Assembly: GCF_026341815.1 (NCBI RefSeq)
Contig: NZ_JAPENX010000001.1
Span: 3,100,001 to 3,164,000 of the forward strand
Source of the DNA: Streptomyces sp. NBC_00572
GTDB lineage: Bacteria; Actinomycetota; Actinomycetes; Streptomycetales; Streptomycetaceae
Length of the DNA stretch: 64,000 bases
Reading direction: 5' to 3'
This document shows positions 43,761 through 52,416 of the stretch, in pieces. Both the position numbers and the translations under genes were made by a program. The stretch's first letter is position 1. Each line of letters starts with the position of its first letter. A model generated the notes under the pieces. It saw only the letters and a program-made list of their open reading frames with translations. It was not told the DNA's origin and ran no database searches.

Positions 43761-44593
43761 GTGAGGACCGGAACGACGTGACCGTACCCGTCGACGAGGC
43801 CGTGCCCGTCGAGCAGCCGCCGAAGAGGAGGCGCGGTGCGCGCCGCGTCCTGCTCGGGATCGTGCTGCCCTCCGTGCTCGTCCTCGGCGTGGCCGGGGGC
43901 GGTGTGGCGTACACCGCCGTCACCGTCTCCTCCGCCGACCGGACCGCGCCGACGGAGGTGTGGGCCCCGGCGGAGACGACCGCCGCCGACAAGGACCCTG
44001 CCGGGACCGCCGCGCGCGGCAAGGCCGGGACGCCGCTGAGCAAGCTGCTGCTGCCCGTGCCGGCCGGGTACGAGCTCGGTCCCGACCACGAGCTGTACGG
44101 GAACGACGGCGAGCTCGGCGAGAGGGAGGCCGTCGCGCTGATGAAGCAGGGGGGCGAAGGGCTCTCGGGCAAGAAGCGGCGTGCGTACGAGAAGGCGGTC
44201 GACCGGCTCGGCATCCAGGGCGTCGCGGTGCGTACCTTCAGCGACCTGGGCGATGCCGCCGTCACCTCCGTCGTCATCACGCGGATGAAGGACAAGAAGC
44301 GGATCAAGGACAGCTTCACCCTGCGCAAGGACGTCTTGGAGGCCCTGGAGTTCCCGAAGGGGCCCAAGGTGAAGGACCACAGGAACGCGGCCTGCTACCT
44401 GGTGCCCGAGGACAAGACGCTGAAGAAGAAGGAGCGGGAGGAGCAGCTGGACGGCATGGTCTGCGTCGCCTACGACTCCGAGGTCATGGTCGCGGTCACG
44501 GCGGCGAGTGCCAAGCCGTTCGACCGGGCGGCCGTGGCGGACCTGCTGAAGAAGCAGCTCGACCACATCGAGTCCCCGGGGGAGTACGTATGA
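43757..44593 (+). CDS. Single-pass membrane protein, paralogue 2 of 3
   Basis: This 278-residue protein has a basic stop-transfer-like stretch ([11 protein letters not shown]), a membrane helix ([20 protein letters not shown]) and an extracytoplasmic domain opening with [15 protein letters not shown]. Two cysteines (AACYLVPED and MVCVAYD) could form a disulfide. The segment [20 protein letters not shown] aligns by eye with equivalent segments in the two neighbours. It overlaps both neighbours by 4 nt. The function is unknown. Confidence 0.78.
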   Translation: MSEDRNDVTVPVDEAVPVEQPPKRRRGARRVLLGIVLPSVLVLGVAGGGVAYTAVTVSSADRTAPTEVWAPAETTAADKDPAGTAARGKAGTPLSKLLLPVPAGYELGPDHELYGNDGELGEREAVALMKQGGEGLSGKKRRAYEKAVDRLGIQGVAVRTFSDLGDAAVTSVVITRMKDKKRIKDSFTLRKDVLEALEFPKGPKVKDHRNAACYLVPEDKTLKKKEREEQLDGMVCVAYDSEVMVAVTAASAKPFDRAAVADLLKKQLDHIESPGEYV

Positions 44594-45585
44594 CCGAGCA
44601 GACCCAGACCCAGAACGGTTCTTCTACCGAGGCCCCGATCGAGCCGAAGCCCGAGCCGAAGCCCGAGCCGCAGACCCAGGCCGAGCCGAAGCCCGAGCTG
44701 CAGACCCAGGCCGAGCCGAAGCCCGAGCCGCAGACCCAGGCCGAAGCCCAGGGCCAGTCCCAGGCCGCTCCCGAGCCGGTGACCGAGCCGGTGACCGAGC
44801 CCGTGACCGAGCCCGCGCCCGCGCCGAAGAAGTCCCGGCGGCCCCTGCTCCGGGGCATCGCCCGGTGGACCGCCGCCGTTCTCGTGTGCGGCGGCGTGGG
44901 GACCGGTGCGGCCATGGGGATCACCGCCATGGACCGCCATGACGTCCCCGGTCTCGCGACGGAGTCCGACGGCCGCTGGACCTACCCGAAGCTCGTCCTT
45001 CCGGCGCTGCCCGAGGGGGTCCAGCGCCCGTTCACCGACGGCAACGACGGCGAGATCCACCACGCCGACCTGCGGAAGCTCGTACTGCCCGCGCCTGAGG
45101 GCGCCACGGTCGACCCCGCGCTGAACGGCGGCTGGATCGGCCTCGACACCTACCTCACCCACTTCTACGCCGACGACCGGGTCGCGGTGAAGGAGGCCCT
45201 GGCCGACTCCGCCCTGCGGCACATCGCCGCTCGCGGCTGGACGACTACGGACGGGACGGCCAGCCGGGTGTACCTGCTGCGGTTCTCGTCGGTCGCGTTC
45301 GCGGAGGCGTTCAAGGACGACGTCCTGGACACGGGCACCCGCGGCAGCAGGCTCCCGGACGGTGTCGAGGGCGAGACGCTGGACGACTCCTTGCGGGACG
45401 TCAGGGTTCCCTTCCTCTCGGTGTACTCCTACGACGAGCGGAAGCCGTACGGCCCGGAGCACACCCGCTGGGCCTACATCCAGGCCGGCGACACGCTCGC
45501 TCTGATCACCCAGACCCGCAAGGGTGAGGCCCTCACCGTGCCGTTCCAGCAGACCGTCGCCCTCCAGGCGCAGCTGCTCGGATAG
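44590..45585 (+). CDS. Single-pass membrane protein, paralogue 3 of 3, with [10 protein letters not shown] repeats
   Basis: This 331-residue protein starts with a cytoplasmic tail of imperfect repeats ([30 protein letters not shown], then EPVT three times). A helix follows ([20 protein letters not shown]), then an extracytoplasmic domain with [12 protein letters not shown] and [15 protein letters not shown], the family motif twice. The segment [20 protein letters not shown] parallels the neighbours. The ATG overlaps the previous stop by 4 nt. The repeats are encoded by near-identical 30-nt units, so their number may vary between strains. Confidence 0.78.
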   Translation: MTEQTQTQNGSSTEAPIEPKPEPKPEPQTQAEPKPELQTQAEPKPEPQTQAEAQGQSQAAPEPVTEPVTEPVTEPAPAPKKSRRPLLRGIARWTAAVLVCGGVGTGAAMGITAMDRHDVPGLATESDGRWTYPKLVLPALPEGVQRPFTDGNDGEIHHADLRKLVLPAPEGATVDPALNGGWIGLDTYLTHFYADDRVAVKEALADSALRHIAARGWTTTDGTASRVYLLRFSSVAFAEAFKDDVLDTGTRGSRLPDGVEGETLDDSLRDVRVPFLSVYSYDERKPYGPEHTRWAYIQAGDTLALITQTRKGEALTVPFQQTVALQAQLLG

Positions 45586-45697
45586 CCGCCGAGCGGTCAC
45601 AGCGCGCGAGACCCACCTCACCGAGTGGGCCGGGCCCCCGCCCACTAAGCTGGGGTCCGGCCCGTTCCGCCTTCACTGCTCAGTCGAGGAGCACCCT

Positions 45698-45796
45698 GTG
45701 ATCGTTTTCTTCGAAACCCTGCTGGTCCTGGTCGCCGTCGGCGTGCTCGCCTTCACCGGACTGGTTGTGAAGAAGCTGTACCAGGGTCAGCGCTAA
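45698..45796 (+). CDS. Small single-helix membrane protein
   Basis: This 32-residue protein is essentially one membrane helix (VFFETLLVLVAVGVLAFTGL) with a basic end, KKLYQGQR. GGAG precedes the GTG by 6 nt. Its size, helix and high codon bias suggest a real, conserved small protein. Its role is unknown. The preceding 112-nt gap holds a GTGGGC/GCCCAC hairpin. Confidence 0.7.
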   Translation: MIVFFETLLVLVAVGVLAFTGLVVKKLYQGQR

Positions 45797-45837
45797 CACC
45801 CCTCGCCAACCACTCCTAGAGAACGCCAGAGCTGCTC

Positions 45838-46410
45838 ATGATCGAGATCCCGTCCGACCTCAACCCGGAGCTCGTCCCCCTCGCGTTCCTGCTCGGCACG
45901 TGGGAGGGCGCGGGCGTCGCCGACTTCCCCGGCGCCGAGAAGTGCAACTTCGGCCAGTCCGTGACGTTCAGCCACGACGGCCGTGACTTCCTTGAGTACA
46001 CGTCCCACTCCTGGGTCCTGGACAACGAGGGCAACAAGGTCCGTCCGCTGGAGAGCGAGAGCGGCTACTGGCGCATCGACAAGGACCGCAAGGTCGAGGT
46101 CGTCATGGTCCGCGACCAGGGCATCGTCGAGATCTGGTACGGCGAGCTCGCCGACCAGAAGCCGCAGATCGACCTGGCGACGGACGCCGTCGCCCGCACC
46201 GCGGCCTCGGGCCCGTACTCCGGTGGCAAGCGGCTCTACGGCTACGTCAAGAGCGACCTCATGTGGGTGGGCGAGAAGGCGACCCCCGAGGTCCCGCTGC
46301 GGCCGTACATGTCGGCCCACCTGAAGAAGGTCGTGACGCCGGAAGAGGTCGCGGAGATGGCCCGCAACCTCGGCGACCTGCCGGACGACGGCATCGCCTT
46401 CTTCCGCTAG
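45838..46410 (+). CDS. Nitrobindin-like heme-binding protein (FABP/THAP4-like, peroxynitrite isomerase family)
   Basis: This 190-residue beta-barrel protein shows the nitrobindin signature GTWEGAG (residues 20-26), followed by FGQSVTFSHDGRDFLEYTSH and LESESGYWRIDKDRKVEVVM. A conserved C-terminal His (MSAHLKKV) is the expected heme ligand. Members bind ferric heme and can isomerise peroxynitrite to nitrate. The gene lies directly upstream of nur, which points to a link with redox or metal stress, but that is an inference. Confidence 0.88.
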   Translation: MIEIPSDLNPELVPLAFLLGTWEGAGVADFPGAEKCNFGQSVTFSHDGRDFLEYTSHSWVLDNEGNKVRPLESESGYWRIDKDRKVEVVMVRDQGIVEIWYGELADQKPQIDLATDAVARTAASGPYSGGKRLYGYVKSDLMWVGEKATPEVPLRPYMSAHLKKVVTPEEVAEMARNLGDLPDDGIAFFR

Positions 46411-46437
46411 ACCCTGGGGTGGCGCACCGCGCCCTCT

Positions 46438-46443
46438 TACACT
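46438..46443 (+). promoter_or_regulatory. nur: -10 element for leaderless nur
   Basis: TACACT ends 7 nt before the GTG at 46451. It supports that GTG over the next one at 46454. Confidence 0.5.
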
Positions 46444-46450
46444 GGGGGGC

Positions 46451-46945
46451 GTGGTGAGCACCGACTGGAAAAGCGACCTGCGGCAGCGCGGCTATCGGCT
46501 GACGCCGCAGCGTCAGCTTGTCCTGGAGGCCGTCGACGCGCTGGAGCACGCGACGCCCGACGACATCCTCGTCGAGGTCCGCAGGACCGCGTCCGGGGTG
46601 AACATCTCCACCGTCTACCGGACCCTGGAGCTCCTGGAGGAGCTCGGGCTGGTGAGCCACGCCCATCTGGGGCACGGGGCTCCGACGTACCACCTCGCCG
46701 ACCGGCACCACCATCTGCACCTGGTCTGCCGGGACTGCTCCGAGGTGATCGAGGCGGACGTCTCGGTGGCCGCCGAGTTCACCGGGAAACTCCGCGAGAC
46801 CTTCGGCTTCGAGACCGACATGAAGCACTTCGCCATCTTCGGGCGGTGCGGGAACTGCGCGAAGAAGTCGACGGAGGCTGCCGCGGAGGCCACCCGGGCC
46901 GCGGAGAGGCCCACCGAGGCGACCGGCGGCGACCGCGCCCCGTAG
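46451..46945 (+). CDS. nur: Nickel-responsive Fur-family regulator Nur
   Basis: This 164-residue regulator controls nickel uptake and superoxide dismutase genes. All residues reported for S. coelicolor Nur align at the same numbers: the nickel site His70, His72 and His126, and the second metal site His33, His86, His88 and His90. DNA-binding helix NISTVYRTLELLEELGLVSH and the CRDC and CGNC pairs of Fur proteins are present. The GTG at 46451 was chosen because it reproduces this numbering and has a -10 element 7 nt upstream. An Ala/Glu/Thr-rich tail ends the protein. Confidence 0.95.
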   Translation: MVSTDWKSDLRQRGYRLTPQRQLVLEAVDALEHATPDDILVEVRRTASGVNISTVYRTLELLEELGLVSHAHLGHGAPTYHLADRHHHLHLVCRDCSEVIEADVSVAAEFTGKLRETFGFETDMKHFAIFGRCGNCAKKSTEAAAEATRAAERPTEATGGDRAP

Positions 46946-46963
46946 GACTCCCGCGCCGAGTCG

Positions 46964-46969
46964 TAGGCT
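46964..46969 (+). promoter_or_regulatory. -10 element for leaderless ygfZ-like gene
   Basis: TAGGCT lies 7 nt before the ATG at 46977, within the 31-nt gap after nur. The gene can thus be transcribed independently. Confidence 0.5.
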
Positions 46970-46976
46970 TTCTTCC

Positions 46977-47942
46977 ATGAAGAGCCCTCTGCTGTCCCTG
47001 CCCGGCGCCGTCGCCGCCGAAGGCCGCGACGAAGGTGTCGCCGCGCACTACGGCGACCTGTTCCGTGAGCAGCGCGCCCTCGCCGACGGACGCGGTTTCG
47101 TCGACCTCTCGCACCGCGGTGTCGTCGCCGTCACCGGTGACGACCGGCTGAGCTGGCTGCACCTGCTCGTCACCCAGCACATGACCGACCTGGCGCCCGG
47201 ACAGGCCACCGAGGCGCTGATCCTCTCGGCGAACGGGCACATCGAGCACGCCCTGTACCTCGTCGACGACGGCGAGACGGTGTGGGCGCACGTCGAGCCG
47301 GGGACGCGGGAGGAGCTCGTCGCGTACCTGGAGTCGATGAAGTTCTTCTACCGCGTCGAGGTCGCCGACCGTACGGACGACATCGCCGTCGTCCACCTCC
47401 CGGCCGGTTCCATCGCCGAGGTGCCCGCGGGAGCCGTCGTACGGGAGACCCCGCACGGCCGCGACCTGTTCGTGCCCCGCGCCGACCTGGAGTCCTTCGC
47501 GGCCTCCCACGGGCCGGCCGCCGGCATCCTCGCGTACGAGGCGCTGCGCGTCGAGGCCCACCGGCCCCGGCTCGGCTTCGAGACCGACCACCGGACCATC
47601 CCGCACGAGGTCGGCCTCATCGGCAGCGCCGTCCACCTGCAGAAGGGCTGCTACCGGGGCCAGGAGACCGTCGCCCGGGTGCAGAACCTGGGGAAGCCGC
47701 CGCGCCGCCTGGTCTTCCTGCACCTGGACGGCAGCGAGGTGCTGCTGCCCGGGCACGGCACCCCGCTCCGGCTCGCCGCCGACGGCGAGGAGGGCCGCCA
47801 GCTCGGCTTCGTGACCAGCTCCGTCCGCCACCACGAGCTGGGGCCGATCGCCCTGGCGCTGGTGAAGCGGAACGTGCCGGTGGACGCCCCGCTGATCGCC
47901 GGGACGACGGCCGCCGCGCAGGAGACCGTCGTCGAGCCGTAG
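46977..47942 (+). CDS. ygfZ: Folate-binding protein YgfZ/IbaG type (Fe-S cluster assembly)
   Basis: This 321-residue protein is related to the glycine cleavage T-protein and helps build or repair iron-sulfur clusters using tetrahydrofolate. The diagnostic motif KGCYRGQE is at 223-230, with conserved Cys225. Upstream elements VDLSHRGVVAVTGDDRLSWL and SANGHIEHALYLVDD match the family. A C-terminal barrel (LGFVTSSVRHHELGPIALAL) completes it. The start has a TAGGCT -10 element at 7 nt. The gene converges on dtd. Confidence 0.93.
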   Translation: MKSPLLSLPGAVAAEGRDEGVAAHYGDLFREQRALADGRGFVDLSHRGVVAVTGDDRLSWLHLLVTQHMTDLAPGQATEALILSANGHIEHALYLVDDGETVWAHVEPGTREELVAYLESMKFFYRVEVADRTDDIAVVHLPAGSIAEVPAGAVVRETPHGRDLFVPRADLESFAASHGPAAGILAYEALRVEAHRPRLGFETDHRTIPHEVGLIGSAVHLQKGCYRGQETVARVQNLGKPPRRLVFLHLDGSEVLLPGHGTPLRLAADGEEGRQLGFVTSSVRHHELGPIALALVKRNVPVDAPLIAGTTAAAQETVVEP

Positions 47943-47999
47943 GACCCGGGTTTCCCGGCGGGGCAGAGCGTCCCGGCGGGCCGGAGCTCTCCCGGTGGG

Positions 48000-48425
48000 T
48001 CAGACGTCGATCAGCACCGTGAACGGGCCGTGATTCGTGAGCGAGACGCGCATGTCCGCTCCGAACCGGCCCGTCTCCACGTGCGCGCCCAGTTCGCGCA
48101 GCCGGGCCACGACCTCGTCCACGAGGGGCTCGGCCACCGGGCCGGGCGCGGCCGCGTTCCAGGTGGGGCGGCGGCCCTTGCGGGCGTCGCCGTAGAGCGT
48201 GAACTGGGAGATGACGAGCAGCGGCGCGTTCACGTCCGAGCACGACTTCTCGTCGTCCAGTACCCGGACGGACCAGAGCTTTCTGGCCAATTGGGCGGCC
48301 TTCTCCGGGGTGTCGTCATGGGTCACCCCGACCAGCACGCACAAGCCCTCGCCGGTGATCTCACCGACGGTCTCCCCTGCGACGACGACGCTCGCGCCGT
48401 CCACCCTCTGCACCACTGCACGCAT
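48000..48425 (-). CDS. dtd: D-aminoacyl-tRNA deacylase
   Basis: This 141-residue enzyme removes D-amino acids (and glycine from tRNA-Ala) from mischarged tRNA. The two active-site motifs are present: SQFTLYGD and NHGPFT, the latter carrying the cis Gly-Pro that excludes L-amino acids. The protein is the full family length. The ATG has a -10-like TAGGTT 7 nt upstream, implying a leaderless mRNA. It is divergent from rsiG. Confidence 0.96.
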   Translation of the reverse strand: MRAVVQRVDGASVVVAGETVGEITGEGLCVLVGVTHDDTPEKAAQLARKLWSVRVLDDEKSCSDVNAPLLVISQFTLYGDARKGRRPTWNAAAPGPVAEPLVDEVVARLRELGAHVETGRFGADMRVSLTNHGPFTVLIDV

Positions 48426-48432
48426 ACGCCCC

Positions 48433-48438
48433 AACCTA
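48433..48438 (-). promoter_or_regulatory. dtd: -10 element for leaderless dtd
   Basis: TAGGTT on the minus strand lies 7 nt before the ATG at 48425. No ribosome binding site is seen. Confidence 0.5.
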
Positions 48439-48487
48439 CCGAGCGGCCACCAGTCCGGCGGATGAGGGGCCGAACGGGTGCAGAGCG

Positions 48488-48546
48488 CCTGCACGCGCGC
48501 GTGCAGGAGTGGCACCATGCGTGTCAGGCGGTGCGGCTCCGCACCG
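48488..48546. promoter_or_regulatory. Two palindromes upstream of rsiG
   Basis: CCTGCACGCG followed by its complement is a perfect 20-nt palindrome (48488-48507). CGGTGCGG-CT-CCGCACCG is a second (48529-48546), starting 21 nt further on. Both lie in the 139-nt divergent region between dtd and rsiG, 19-77 nt before the rsiG start. Confidence 0.5.
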
Positions 48547-48564
48547 GTCGAGGGGACGATTCTC

Positions 48565-49185
48565 ATGAGTGCACCTGGCACCGGGCCGACGCCGTCCGGC
48601 CCCGTACCGCTGATCCGCGCCGGAACCAGGGGCGGTGGACCGGGCGGAGGCCCGGGCACCCGCCCACCCGTACAGAGGACCGCCGAACCGGCCCTGCCGG
48701 ACCGGACCCAGCCCGAACTGGGCGCGCTGCGGCTGCCCGAGCTGCGCGCGCTGCGCCGCGACGCGCAGAGCGACGAGGCCGACCTGAGCTACGTACGGCG
48801 GATGCTTCAGGGCCGTATCGACATCCTGCGGGCCGAGCTGGCACGGCGGACCGATCCGGAGGCCTCGGTCCTCGACCGGCTCTCCGAGATCCTCGCCGAC
48901 GTGCCCTCGCGGCACCGCAGCTCGGCCCGGCACGTGACGCTGTCGACGCCGCGCAGCGAGGAGTACCGGCGGCTGGCGGCCGAGATGCTGTCGGAGGTCG
49001 AGCTGTCGGACCTGACGGCCCGTACGGACGACGAGCTGCACGCGGGGATGGGGCGGCTCGCGGGCTACGAGCAGCAGATCTCCCGGCGCCGGCAGCACCT
49101 CCAGCGGACCGCCGACGACTGCAGCGGGGAGATCGCCCGCCGCTACCGGGAGGGCGAGGCGCAGGTCGACGATCTGCTGGCGTGA
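48565..49185 (+). CDS. rsiG: Anti-sigma factor RsiG (c-di-GMP-binding, antagonist of sigma-WhiG)
   Basis: This 206-residue protein has a Pro/Gly-rich N-terminus followed by a long antiparallel coiled coil. Both c-di-GMP signature motifs E-X3-S-X2-R-X3-Q-X3-D are intact: Glu71-Ser75-Arg78-Gln82-Asp86 and Glu169-Ser173-Arg176-Gln180-Asp184. In S. venezuelae RsiG bound to two c-di-GMP holds sigma-WhiG inactive and so delays sporulation (published work, from memory). The ATG follows GAGGGG by 9 nt. Finding both motifs in one chain makes the assignment strong. Confidence 0.94.
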   Translation: MSAPGTGPTPSGPVPLIRAGTRGGGPGGGPGTRPPVQRTAEPALPDRTQPELGALRLPELRALRRDAQSDEADLSYVRRMLQGRIDILRAELARRTDPEASVLDRLSEILADVPSRHRSSARHVTLSTPRSEEYRRLAAEMLSEVELSDLTARTDDELHAGMGRLAGYEQQISRRRQHLQRTADDCSGEIARRYREGEAQVDDLLA

Positions 49186-49271
49186 GCCGCGGACGAGGCC
49201 GCGGAGGCCGGGCCGCGGGGCTTCCGGGTGGGCGCGGGGAAACTCGGATGCGGGTGCGCCGGGGCCGTGCG

Positions 49272-49277
49272 TAGGGT
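49272..49277 (+). promoter_or_regulatory. -10 element for leaderless Eis-like gene
   Basis: TAGGGT lies 6 nt before the ATG at 49284. The AAGG just before the ATG is too close to serve as a normal ribosome site. Confidence 0.42.
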
Positions 49278-49283
49278 CGAAGG

Positions 49284-50546
49284 ATGACTGTCGACGTACG
49301 CGCGGTGACGGAGTCCGAGTTCCCCGACTGGCAGTGTGCCCTGCGCACCGGGTTCCTCCGCCCGCCGGTCGTGACCGACGCGGAGGTCGCCGACCGGCTG
49401 GCGCACGTCGACCTCGCGCGGACGCTCGGGGCCTTCGACGGGGACCGTCTCGTCGCCACCTTCCGGTCGTTCCGGCAGGAGGTCAGCACGGTCGGCGGCG
49501 GCAGCCTCACGGCCGACGCGATCACCCAGGTCACCGTGGCCCCGACGCACCGCAGGCGCGGGCTGCTCAGCCGGATGATGACCTCCGACCTGGCCGCCGC
49601 GAAGGAGCGGGGCGACGCGATCGCCACCCTGATCGCCGCCGAGTACCCGATCTACGGGCGGTACGGCTTCGGCCCGGCCAGCTGGTGCAGCGAGTGGAGC
49701 GTGGACGTCCGCCGGACCGGGCTCGACCCGCGCCGCTCGGGCCGTCCGGAGGACGGCGGCCGGATCGATCTGACCGACGCCGACGAGATCCGCAAGATCG
49801 GCCCCGAGACGCACCGCCGGCTCGCCGGTGTCCGCGCCGGGGTGACCAACCGTTCCCCGCGCGACTGGGAGGTCGGCACCGGGCTCGGGGTGCAGAGCGA
49901 GCCGTGGCGGGAGCCGTTCTACGCGGTGTACCGGGCGGAGTCCGGCGAGGTCGAGGGCTATGCGGCCTACACGGCCGACGACAAGTGGGACGACGCCAAG
50001 CAGCCGATGAACACGGCGACCGTGCGGGACCTGATCGCCGTCACCCCGGCCGCCGAGCGGGCGCTGTGGCACTACCTCTGCTCGATCGACTGGATCGGCA
50101 CCGTCCGCTCCGGCTACCGGGCCCCCGACGACCCGCTGCCGCTGCTCCTGCCGGACCCGCGTGCCGCGAAGCTGCTGACGCATGCGGACATGCTGTGGGT
50201 GCGGGTCCTGGACGTCGTCCGGGTCCTGGAGAGCAGGACGTACCCGGTGGCGGACAGCCTCGTGCTCGACGTGCGGGACGGGGCCGGGGAGGGGGACGGG
50301 GCCGGTTTCGCCGGTGGGCGTTTCCGTCTGGACGCCTCTCCGGACGGCGTCTCCTGTGTCCGTACGACCGAGTCCGCCGATCTCGCCTTCGGCATCGCCG
50401 AGTTGAGCACGCTCGCCTTCGGCGACGAGTCGGCGGTACGGCTCTCCCGGGTCGGGCGCGTCGAGGAGCTGACGGCCGGCGCGGCCGCCCGCGCCGATCT
50501 GCTCTTCCGTACCTCGCTGCGGCCCTTCTCGCCCGACATCTTCTGA
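49284..50546 (+). CDS. Eis-like GNAT N-acetyltransferase
   Basis: This 420-residue protein has the three-part Eis layout: an N-terminal GNAT domain with acetyl-CoA loop [17 protein letters not shown], a second GNAT-like domain (about 170-300), and a C-terminal sterol-carrier-like domain ending [12 protein letters not shown]. The free C-terminal carboxylate is the catalytic base in Eis. [20 protein letters not shown] is typical. Eis enzymes acetylate aminoglycosides or peptides at several positions; the natural substrate here is unknown. It converges on the DrrB-like gene with a 13-nt gap. Confidence 0.9.
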   Translation: MTVDVRAVTESEFPDWQCALRTGFLRPPVVTDAEVADRLAHVDLARTLGAFDGDRLVATFRSFRQEVSTVGGGSLTADAITQVTVAPTHRRRGLLSRMMTSDLAAAKERGDAIATLIAAEYPIYGRYGFGPASWCSEWSVDVRRTGLDPRRSGRPEDGGRIDLTDADEIRKIGPETHRRLAGVRAGVTNRSPRDWEVGTGLGVQSEPWREPFYAVYRAESGEVEGYAAYTADDKWDDAKQPMNTATVRDLIAVTPAAERALWHYLCSIDWIGTVRSGYRAPDDPLPLLLPDPRAAKLLTHADMLWVRVLDVVRVLESRTYPVADSLVLDVRDGAGEGDGAGFAGGRFRLDASPDGVSCVRTTESADLAFGIAELSTLAFGDESAVRLSRVGRVEELTAGAAARADLLFRTSLRPFSPDIF

Positions 50547-50559
50547 TCCCCGCAGGGGG

Positions 50560-51315
50560 TCAGCGGGTACGGAGCCGGAAGAGGAACCCTGACGCGGCGA
50601 GCGCCAGGGCGAGCAGGCCCACGCACCAACCCAGGGCGATCCACGGCGAGTTGCCGACCGGCTGGTCGAGCAGCAGGCCCCGCATGGACTCGATCAGCGG
50701 GGTCACCGGCTGGTGCTCGGCGAAGCCGTGGAGCCAGCTCGGCATGGTGTCGATCGGCACGAACGCGCTGCTCGGATACGGCAGGAACATCATGAAGAAG
50801 GTGACCGCGCCGGCCGCCTCCGCCGTCCTGGCGACCAGGCCGATCGCCGCCGAGAGCCAGGACACGGCGGTGATGTAGGCGAGCAGCAGTCCGATCGCCG
50901 CGAGCCAGCCGCCCGGTGTGGCGGCCGGGCGGAAGCCGATGGCGAAGGCGGCGGCGAGGACGAGCGTGGTCGAGAGCGCGTTGCGGGTGACGGCGGCGGC
51001 GACGTGTCCGGCGAGGAAGGGCGTCCCGCCGACGTCGAGCGTGCGGAAGCGGTCGACGACCCCGAGCCGCATGTCCTCGCTGACGGAGACCGCGGTGCCT
51101 GCCGCGCCGAATCCGGCGCAGAGGACGAGTACTCCGGGGACGACGTAGGTGACGTACCGGGTGCCGGTGTCGATGGCTCCGCCGAAGAAGTAGACGAAGA
51201 TCAGCATCAGCATGATCGGCAGCATCATCGAGGTGATGACGGCGTCGAGGTTGCGGCGGCTGAGGCGGATGCCGCGCCCGGCGAGGGTGCTCGCGGCGGT
51301 GAGCGTGTCAGACAC
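50560..51315 (-). CDS. ABC-2 exporter permease, DrrB-like
   Basis: This 251-residue permease has six helices. The N-terminal LAGRGIRLSRRNLDAVITSM and the signature region GVLVLCAGFGAAGTAVSVSE plus EDMRLGVVDRFRTLDVGGTP match the DrrB/NodJ ABC-2 family of drug exporters. It overlaps the ATPase gene by 8 nt. The pair should export an amphiphilic compound under control of the divergent TetR regulator. Confidence 0.9.
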   Translation of the reverse strand: MSDTLTAASTLAGRGIRLSRRNLDAVITSMMLPIMLMLIFVYFFGGAIDTGTRYVTYVVPGVLVLCAGFGAAGTAVSVSEDMRLGVVDRFRTLDVGGTPFLAGHVAAAVTRNALSTTLVLAAAFAIGFRPAATPGGWLAAIGLLLAYITAVSWLSAAIGLVARTAEAAGAVTFFMMFLPYPSSAFVPIDTMPSWLHGFAEHQPVTPLIESMRGLLLDQPVGNSPWIALGWCVGLLALALAASGFLFRLRTR

Positions 51316-52291
51316 GAGTGGCCTCCTGGTCGGCGGTGGGGTTCCTGTCGGCGGTGGGGGGCTTGTCGGCCGTGAGGGTCAGGAAGACGTCGTCGAGCGT
51401 GGCCGTGTGCAGGCTGAAGCGGGCGATGTCCCGGCGCTCGGGGTCGAGCGCGTCGAGCAGTGCTCGTACGTGACCGGCGCTGCCGTCGGTGGGGATGCCG
51501 AGCGTGCGGGTCTCGGGGTCGTGGGCGGCGGTGGGGCCCGCGAGCGTGCTGAGCCGCAGGCGGCTCTCCTCGTCGTGGGCCACGACGTCGAGGCGGTGGG
51601 CGGCGTACCGGGCCTTGAGGTCGGCGGGAGTGCCCTCGGCGAGGGTGCGGCCCCTGCCGAGGACCGCGATCCGGTCGGCCAGCCGGTCCGCCTCCTCCAG
51701 GTACTGGGTGGTGAGGAAGACCGTCGTACCGCCGTCGGAGAGTTCGCGGACGACCTCCCACAGTTCCCGGCGGCTGCGCGGGTCGAGTCCGGTGGTCGGT
51801 TCGTCGAGGAACATCACCTGGGTCGCGCCCGGGTCGCGGACGAGACCGGCGGCGAGGTCCAGGCGGCGGCGCATGCCGCCGGAGTACGTCTTGGTGAGGC
51901 GGTCGCCGGCCTCGGTGAGGCCGAAGCGTTCGAGGAGTTCGGCGGCGCGGCGGGCGGCGGCGGGGCGGGAGAGGCCGGAGAGCCGGGCGGCCGTCCACAG
52001 GTTCTCGGTGCCGGTCTGGTTCTCGTCGACGGCGGCGAACTGTCCGGTGAGGCTGATCGCGCGGCGGACCCGGGAGCGTGCGGTGACGACGTCGTGCCCG
52101 GCCACGCGCGCGTGGCCGGCGTCGGGCCGGGTGAGGGTGGCGAGGATGCGGACGGTCGTGGTCTTCCCGGCGCCGTTGGGGCCGAGGAGGGCGAAGACGG
52201 TGCCGCGCGGGACGTGGAGGTCGAGGGCGTCGAGGACGCGGACGTCTCCGTAGGTCTTGGTCAGGGCGATGGCTTCGATGGCCGGAGGCAT
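51308..52291 (-). CDS. ABC exporter ATP-binding subunit, DrrA-like
   Basis: This 327-residue ATPase has Walker A GPNGAGKTTTVRI, a signature TYSGGMRRRLDLAAGL, Walker B VMFLDEPTTGLDPRSR and switch LTTQYLEEAD, a close match to daunorubicin-resistance DrrA proteins. The C-terminal region contains the extra domain of this family. It begins the two-gene operon and is divergent from a TetR gene, with paired palindromes between. Confidence 0.93.
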   Translation of the reverse strand: MPPAIEAIALTKTYGDVRVLDALDLHVPRGTVFALLGPNGAGKTTTVRILATLTRPDAGHARVAGHDVVTARSRVRRAISLTGQFAAVDENQTGTENLWTAARLSGLSRPAAARRAAELLERFGLTEAGDRLTKTYSGGMRRRLDLAAGLVRDPGATQVMFLDEPTTGLDPRSRRELWEVVRELSDGGTTVFLTTQYLEEADRLADRIAVLGRGRTLAEGTPADLKARYAAHRLDVVAHDEESRLRLSTLAGPTAAHDPETRTLGIPTDGSAGHVRALLDALDPERRDIARFSLHTATLDDVFLTLTADKPPTADRNPTADQEATRV

Positions 52292-52330
52292 GGGTGTGCT
52301 CCCTGGGCGTGTGGACTGCTCAACCGTACT

Positions 52331-52367
52331 GCGTATGTCGTACGCGTTACTGCGTAAGGGTTACGCA
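52331..52367. promoter_or_regulatory. Paired palindromes between TetR and ABC exporter genes
   Basis: GCGTA-TGTCG-TACGC (52331-52345) and TGCGTAA-GGG-TTACGCA (52351-52367) share the GCGTA half-site and lie 20-21 nt apart centre to centre. They sit 40-76 nt upstream of the exporter ATPase start and 50-86 nt before the TetR start, as expected for a TetR operator. Confidence 0.68.
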
Positions 52368-52416
52368 TTACTAGGATGGACGTCAAGCGTGCGAGGTGGC
52401 CGGGAGGTGGCGGGTT

